Positions 60,459 to 64,000 of a stretch of 64,000 bases of DNA are shown here, piece after piece. The stretch covers positions 496,001-560,000 of the forward strand of contig NZ_JNWO01000001.1 in assembly GCF_000716435.1 (NCBI RefSeq). The letters run 5' to 3'. The stretch is from Streptomyces xylophagus. Its GTDB lineage: Bacteria; Actinomycetota; Actinomycetes; Streptomycetales; Streptomycetaceae. The position numbers and the translations under genes were made by a program. The notes beneath the pieces are model-generated. The model did not search any database. It had not been told where the DNA came from and worked only from the letters and a program-made list of their open reading frames with translations. Position 1 is the first letter of the stretch; each line of letters opens with the position of its first letter.

Positions 60459-62833
60459 GAGGACGACTCCAGGCTCGGGGCGCCGTTCAGCGCGCGGTGG
60501 ACGGTCTCGGGGGTGATGGGTGTGTGGTCGAGTTCGACGCCGGTCGGGCGCAGGGCGTCGTTGACGGCGTTGAGTACGGCGGCGGGCGCCCCGATAGTGC
60601 CGCCCTCGCCGGCACCCTTGGCGCCGGTCTCGGTGAACGCGCAGGGCGTCTCCAGGTGGTGGATCAGCACATCGGGGATCTCGTGCGCGGTGGGCACCTT
60701 GTAGTCCATGAAGCCGGTCGCCGACGGCTCGCCCTGGGCGTCGTACGTCACCTGCTCGAACAGCGTGCCCGCGATGCCCTGCGCGATGCCGCCCCGGCAC
60801 TGCCCCTCCACGACCTGCGGGTTGATGGCGACCCCGCAGTCCTCGACGCACACGTACCGCAGGATCTCCACCTGACCGGTGCCCGGGTGGAGTTCGACGA
60901 CGCAGGCGTGGGTGGCGTTGGAGAAGGTGCCGTCGTTGAAGACGTCGAAGGTGGCGGTGGCCGAGAGGCCCGGCTCGATGTCCTTGGGCAGCAAGTGGGC
61001 CTGGAGATAGGCGATGTCGGCGATCTCCGTGTAGGGGAGAACGTCTTGGGTGTTACGGCGGCGGGCGGCGCCGTCCGCCAACTCGACCTCGTCCGGGGCG
61101 ACTCCCCAGCGGGAGGCGGCGATCGCCCGCAGCTTGTCGCCGAGTTTCGCGGCGGCCAGGCGTACCGCGCTGCCGCCGATGGTGATGGAGCGGCTGGCGA
61201 AGGTGCCGAAGCCATAGGTGATGCGATCGGTGTCGCCCTGATGGAGTCTCACTTTGCCGATGTCCAGGGCGAGTTCGTCGGCGACGATCTGCGCCATCGT
61301 CGTCTCGTGGCTCTGGCCGTGGTTCATGGTGCCGGTGGTGAAGGTGACCGCGCCGCTGGTGTCCATCCGTACCTCGGAGATGTCGAAGCCGGGCACCACC
61401 TGCATCTTTCGCTGCGCGAAGGCCGCGGAGCCGTAGCCGGTGCGCTCGCTGAAGCACGAGTAGCCGATGCCGATGTGCCGGCCCTCGGCCGCCGCCGCTG
61501 TCTGCTTCTCGTACCAGCCCTCGTCCTTGACGAGCCGCTCGCAGAGGTTCAGCGACTCTAGATAGGAACCGGGGTCGTAGGTGATGTTGTTGACGCCCTT
61601 GTACGGGAAGTCGGTGATGACGTTGCGGCGGCGGATCTCGACCGGATCGAGGGCGAGTTCGCGGGCGGCGCGCTCGAAGAGCCGCTCCATGACCATCACG
61701 TACTGCGGCCGGCTCACTCCGCGATACGGGCCGGTGGGCGCCTTGTTGGTGGTGACCGCCCGGCCCCGCACCCGGTACGCGGGCACCTTGTAGACGCCGG
61801 GCATCTCGGCGGACGCCATCAGCGGCTCGATGCCGGCTGTGAAGGGGTAGCAGGAGTACGCGCCCATGTCGCAGACCACGTCCGCGTCGAGCGCGAGAAT
61901 CCTGCCCTCGGTGTCGAAGGCCGCGCGTGCCCGATAGTGCTGCTCGCGGGCGAGGAAGGACGCGGACAGGGCGTCCTTGCGGTCCTCTATCCACTTGACC
62001 GGTCGACGGAGTTTCAGCGCGGCTGCCGCGGCGGCGATCTCCTCGCGGCCCACGACGCACTTCTGGCCGAACCCGCCGCCCATGTCGGGCACCACGACCC
62101 GCACGGCACGCTCGTCGAGACGCAGGCAGCGGGACGCCACCGTCCTTACCTGGTGCGGGATTTGGGTGCAGGTGTGTACGATGAGCTGTTCCTCGCGGTC
62201 GTCCCAGTGCGCCACGGCGCCCCGCGTCTCCAGCGGCAGGGCGTTCTGCCGTCCGGTCCTGGCGTCGACCTCGACGACACAGGGGGCCGCGTCGAAGATC
62301 CGGTCGATGCCTTCCGTCGCGAACAGCGAGACGTCCACCAAGGTGTTGTGCGCGGCCTCGACGTGGACGAGCGGGGCGCCGTCCGCGAACGCCGCCTCCT
62401 CGGACATCACCGGGGGCAGCGTGGCGTACGAGACCTTCGCCGCCTCCAGGCCGTCCTCCGCCGCATACGCGTCACGGGCAACGACGATCGCGATCGGCTC
62501 GCCGACGTAGCGGACCTTGTCGCGGGCCAGGATCGGCATCGCGGTCGGGACGAACTCCGAGAGCGGGCGCCCCAGTTGAGCCACGATGTCGCCCAGCTGG
62601 AGATCCTCGGCCGTGAACACCGCGACGACGCCCGGGACTTCTCGCACCGCCGACACGTCCACCGAGGCCAGCTCCGCGTGGGCGACCGTGCTGCGGACGA
62701 ACTGGGAGTGCAGCATGCCGGGCAGCGCGATGTCGTCGACGAACCGGCCGCGCCCGGCGAGCAGGCGCGGATCCTCGCGACGGCGAACCGCCTTGCCCAC
62801 CAACTTCCGTTCATTCATGGGGACATCACTCAT
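60455..62833 (-). CDS. Molybdenum hydroxylase large (molybdopterin) subunit
   Basis: A 792-residue molybdenum-cofactor subunit of the xanthine dehydrogenase family. The N-terminal Ald_Xan_dh domain has RREDPRLLAGRGRFVDDI; the Mo-binding part shows GGGFGQK, GPYRGVSRPQ, the MNHGQSHETTMAQI motif and the catalytic Glu in GAKGAGEGG near the end. Such enzymes hydroxylate N-heterocycles or aldehydes with water. The operon suggests nicotinate or a related ring as substrate; carbon monoxide is unlikely because the selenium-copper-site Cys motif (VAYRCSFR) is absent and the place reads TGPYRGVSR. The GGAGG ten bases upstream supports ATG 62833. Confidence 0.93.
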   Translation of the reverse strand: MSDVPMNERKLVGKAVRRREDPRLLAGRGRFVDDIALPGMLHSQFVRSTVAHAELASVDVSAVREVPGVVAVFTAEDLQLGDIVAQLGRPLSEFVPTAMPILARDKVRYVGEPIAIVVARDAYAAEDGLEAAKVSYATLPPVMSEEAAFADGAPLVHVEAAHNTLVDVSLFATEGIDRIFDAAPCVVEVDARTGRQNALPLETRGAVAHWDDREEQLIVHTCTQIPHQVRTVASRCLRLDERAVRVVVPDMGGGFGQKCVVGREEIAAAAAALKLRRPVKWIEDRKDALSASFLAREQHYRARAAFDTEGRILALDADVVCDMGAYSCYPFTAGIEPLMASAEMPGVYKVPAYRVRGRAVTTNKAPTGPYRGVSRPQYVMVMERLFERAARELALDPVEIRRRNVITDFPYKGVNNITYDPGSYLESLNLCERLVKDEGWYEKQTAAAAEGRHIGIGYSCFSERTGYGSAAFAQRKMQVVPGFDISEVRMDTSGAVTFTTGTMNHGQSHETTMAQIVADELALDIGKVRLHQGDTDRITYGFGTFASRSITIGGSAVRLAAAKLGDKLRAIAASRWGVAPDEVELADGAARRRNTQDVLPYTEIADIAYLQAHLLPKDIEPGLSATATFDVFNDGTFSNATHACVVELHPGTGQVEILRYVCVEDCGVAINPQVVEGQCRGGIAQGIAGTLFEQVTYDAQGEPSATGFMDYKVPTAHEIPDVLIHHLETPCAFTETGAKGAGEGGTIGAPAAVLNAVNDALRPTGVELDHTPITPETVHRALNGAPSLESSS

Positions 62834-63678
62834 CGGGAGACCGCCTCCTCGCAGGCGCGCCGGACGAGGGTCCGGACGAGTTCCTTGCGGTAGTGCGTGC
62901 TGCCGGACGCGTCGGCGGGCGGCTCCACGGCCTCCGCCGCAGCCGACGCACACGCCTCGAAGGAGCCCCCGCCTGTCAACACGGCCTCCGCCTCCGGCAC
63001 TCGGACGGCGGCGGCCGCCACCCCGCCGAGTGCCACCCGGCCCCCGCGCACCTCGCCCTCCGCCACATCGAGGTCGACGGCGGCGGCCACGAGGGCGAAG
63101 TCCCCGCGACGTTCGGCGAATTCGGTGAGGGCGGCGTGCGGTGCGGGACGGGGGAAGACGATCTCGACGAGGATCTCGTCCGGGTCGAGGGCCGTTGTGT
63201 AGTAGCCGTGGAAGAAGTCCCCAGCGGGGATGGTGCGTTCACCCTGCGGCCCACGCGCCACGAACTCCGCGTCAAGCACCACCGCGAGCAGGCACCACTC
63301 GGCGGTGGCGTCGCCGTGCGTCATGCTGCCGCCGACCGTGCCACGGGTGCGGATCGGGAGGTGCCCGATCCAGGTCATGGCCTTCTTCAGGACCTCGAAG
63401 CCCGCCCTCAGTACCCCGGCCGGGTCGGTCTCCACCGTGTGGTGGGTGGTGAGCGCCCCGATGTGCAGTCCGCCTGCGGCGTCCCGGTGCATCCGGTCCA
63501 GTTCGCGCAGGCCGCCTATGTCGACGAGGTGGCGCGGCCGGGCCAGCCGGTAGTTCATCATCGCGACGAGGCTCTGGCCGCCGGCGATGACCTTGGCGTC
63601 GTCGCCGAGTTCGGCGAGCAGCCGTGCGGCTCCGTCGACGTCGCGGGCCCGGTGGTACTGGAAGGGGGCGGGCTTCAT
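62830..63678 (-). CDS. Molybdenum hydroxylase FAD subunit
   Basis: A 282-residue FAD-binding subunit of the CoxM/XdhB type. The FAD motifs AGGQSL (about 33-38) and RTRGTVGGSMTHGDATAEW (about 111-129, containing the TxGGxxxHxD pattern) are complete, and the C-terminal CO-dehydrogenase flavoprotein domain (about 180-280) follows. Its stop overlaps the large-subunit start by four bases (ATGA), fixing the gene order FAD, Mo, FeS. GGAGG lies three bases before the ATG. Confidence 0.94.
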   Translation of the reverse strand: MKPAPFQYHRARDVDGAARLLAELGDDAKVIAGGQSLVAMMNYRLARPRHLVDIGGLRELDRMHRDAAGGLHIGALTTHHTVETDPAGVLRAGFEVLKKAMTWIGHLPIRTRGTVGGSMTHGDATAEWCLLAVVLDAEFVARGPQGERTIPAGDFFHGYYTTALDPDEILVEIVFPRPAPHAALTEFAERRGDFALVAAAVDLDVAEGEVRGGRVALGGVAAAAVRVPEAEAVLTGGGSFEACASAAAEAVEPPADASGSTHYRKELVRTLVRRACEEAVSR

Positions 63679-63719
63679 GGTCCTCCGTATGTAGTCAGGC
63701 GGCCTGGGAGGGCCGTGCT

Positions 63720-64000
63720 TCAGAGGGCCGGTTGCTCGGCGACGCTCAGCCGCGTGAGGACCGGCGGCTCCTCCTCGTCGGCGTCCAGGACCCGGCCCTT
63801 CGTCTCCGGTGCCGCGAACGCCATCCATACGACGGCCAGCAGGACCGCGACTCCCAGCACCGCGAAGGTCGTCGGCAGCCCCAGCGCGGGCCACATCAGC
63901 GAGCCGAACAGCATCGGGGCGAACCCGGTGAGCGCCCGGCTGACCGACGAGGCCCAGCCGAAACCGCTGGCCCGTACTTCGGTGGGGTACAGCTCCGAGG
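63720..64000 (-). CDS. MFS transporter, C-terminal end (5' part beyond window)
   Basis: Only the last 93 residues are inside. They begin in SELYPTEVRASGFGWASSVSR, the loop segment found in sugar and aromatic-acid MFS carriers, followed by two helices, an ETKGR-type motif after the last helix and an acidic tail. It is the gene before the hydroxylase FAD subunit on the same strand, 41 bases away, so it probably imports the substrate of the pathway. The family is clear but the substrate is inferred from the cluster. Confidence 0.85.
   Translation of the reverse strand, partial: SELYPTEVRASGFGWASSVSRALTGFAPMLFGSLMWPALGLPTTFAVLGVAVLLAVVWMAFAAPETKGRVLDADEEEPPVLTRLSVAEQPAL

Noticed and set aside
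60455..63678. Aerobic carbon monoxide dehydrogenase (CoxLMS with CoxG)
   Set aside because: Subunit order and CoxG fit, but the active-site Cys loop of form I CoxL is absent and the neighbours are Nic-like amide and isomerase genes.

Overview
The window is chromosomal DNA of a high-GC actinomycete, almost certainly Streptomyces. The reasons are GC-rich third codon positions throughout, GTG/TTG starts with purine-rich ribosome binding sites, an SsgA-like sporulation protein, a mycothiol-dependent enzyme, a BldG/RsbV-type anti-anti-sigma factor facing an RsbW-type kinase, a DUF6193 protein and many divergent regulator/enzyme pairs. I see no rRNA, tRNA, CRISPR array, prophage or intact insertion sequence. 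It reads as accessory metabolic chromosome packed with small self-contained modules.

Layout. 1-4.8 kb: the start of a GT39-type membrane glycosyltransferase, an OmpR-type two-component system with a trailing methyltransferase, and a divergent anti-sigma/STAS pair. 4.9-9.7 kb: a maleylpyruvate-isomerase-like protein, an SsgA-like protein, a PobA-like aromatic hydroxylase, an alpha/beta hydrolase whose nucleophile position holds Asn, and a 3-hydroxyisobutyryl-CoA hydrolase-like protein. 9.8-12.5 kb: a 38-residue leader peptide with Cys codons and a following hairpin, in front of two overlapping LLM flavin monooxygenases; this looks like a sulfur-scavenging operon. 12.9-17.5 kb: DUF1684, beta-carbonic anhydrase, DUF427 and two membrane proteins, one with tandem repeats. 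17.7-20 kb: a ferredoxin reductase convergent with a DesA3-like desaturase. 20.3-21.6 kb: a cobalamin riboswitch controlling cbtB-cbtA. 21.7-25.7 kb: a LysR regulator divergent from a family 2A encapsulin shell gene and its cysteine desulfurase cargo, whose long disordered N-terminus carries two copies of a PYYF motif.

25.8-31.3 kb: an oligopeptide-type ABC transporter (binding protein divergent from two permeases and a fused double ATPase). 31.3-37.1 kb: an MFS/CGNR regulator pair, an SDR/LysR pair, DUF6193, a second SDR and a Fic-like toxin-antitoxin pair with a degenerate Fic motif. 37.1-43.1 kb: a GlxA-type regulator, GAPDH, a P1-family aminopeptidase, a GNAT acetyltransferase and a TetR-CocE hydrolase operon with a palindrome over its promoter. 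43.2-47.9 kb: a pirin/MarR divergent pair, a NarL-type two-component system whose kinase has an extra membrane-anchored C-terminal domain, and a lipoprotein. 48-56.3 kb: a Tat-exported GH78 rhamnosidase, a 5'-truncated MFS gene, an acyltransferase, an aldo/keto reductase with divergent LysR and a 21-bp operator-like palindrome, and a hexapeptide acetyltransferase.

56.3-64 kb: one leftward operon with the gene content of nicotinate (or related N-heterocycle) catabolism: transporter, three-subunit molybdenum hydroxylase, CoxG-like protein, NicF-like amidase, NicD-like deformylase, MarR regulator and NicE-like maleate isomerase. The ring hydroxylase and ring-opening dioxygenase are not in the window. 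The LLM operon and the encapsulin/desulfurase operon both point to sulfur economy; the riboswitch ties cobalt uptake to B12 status.
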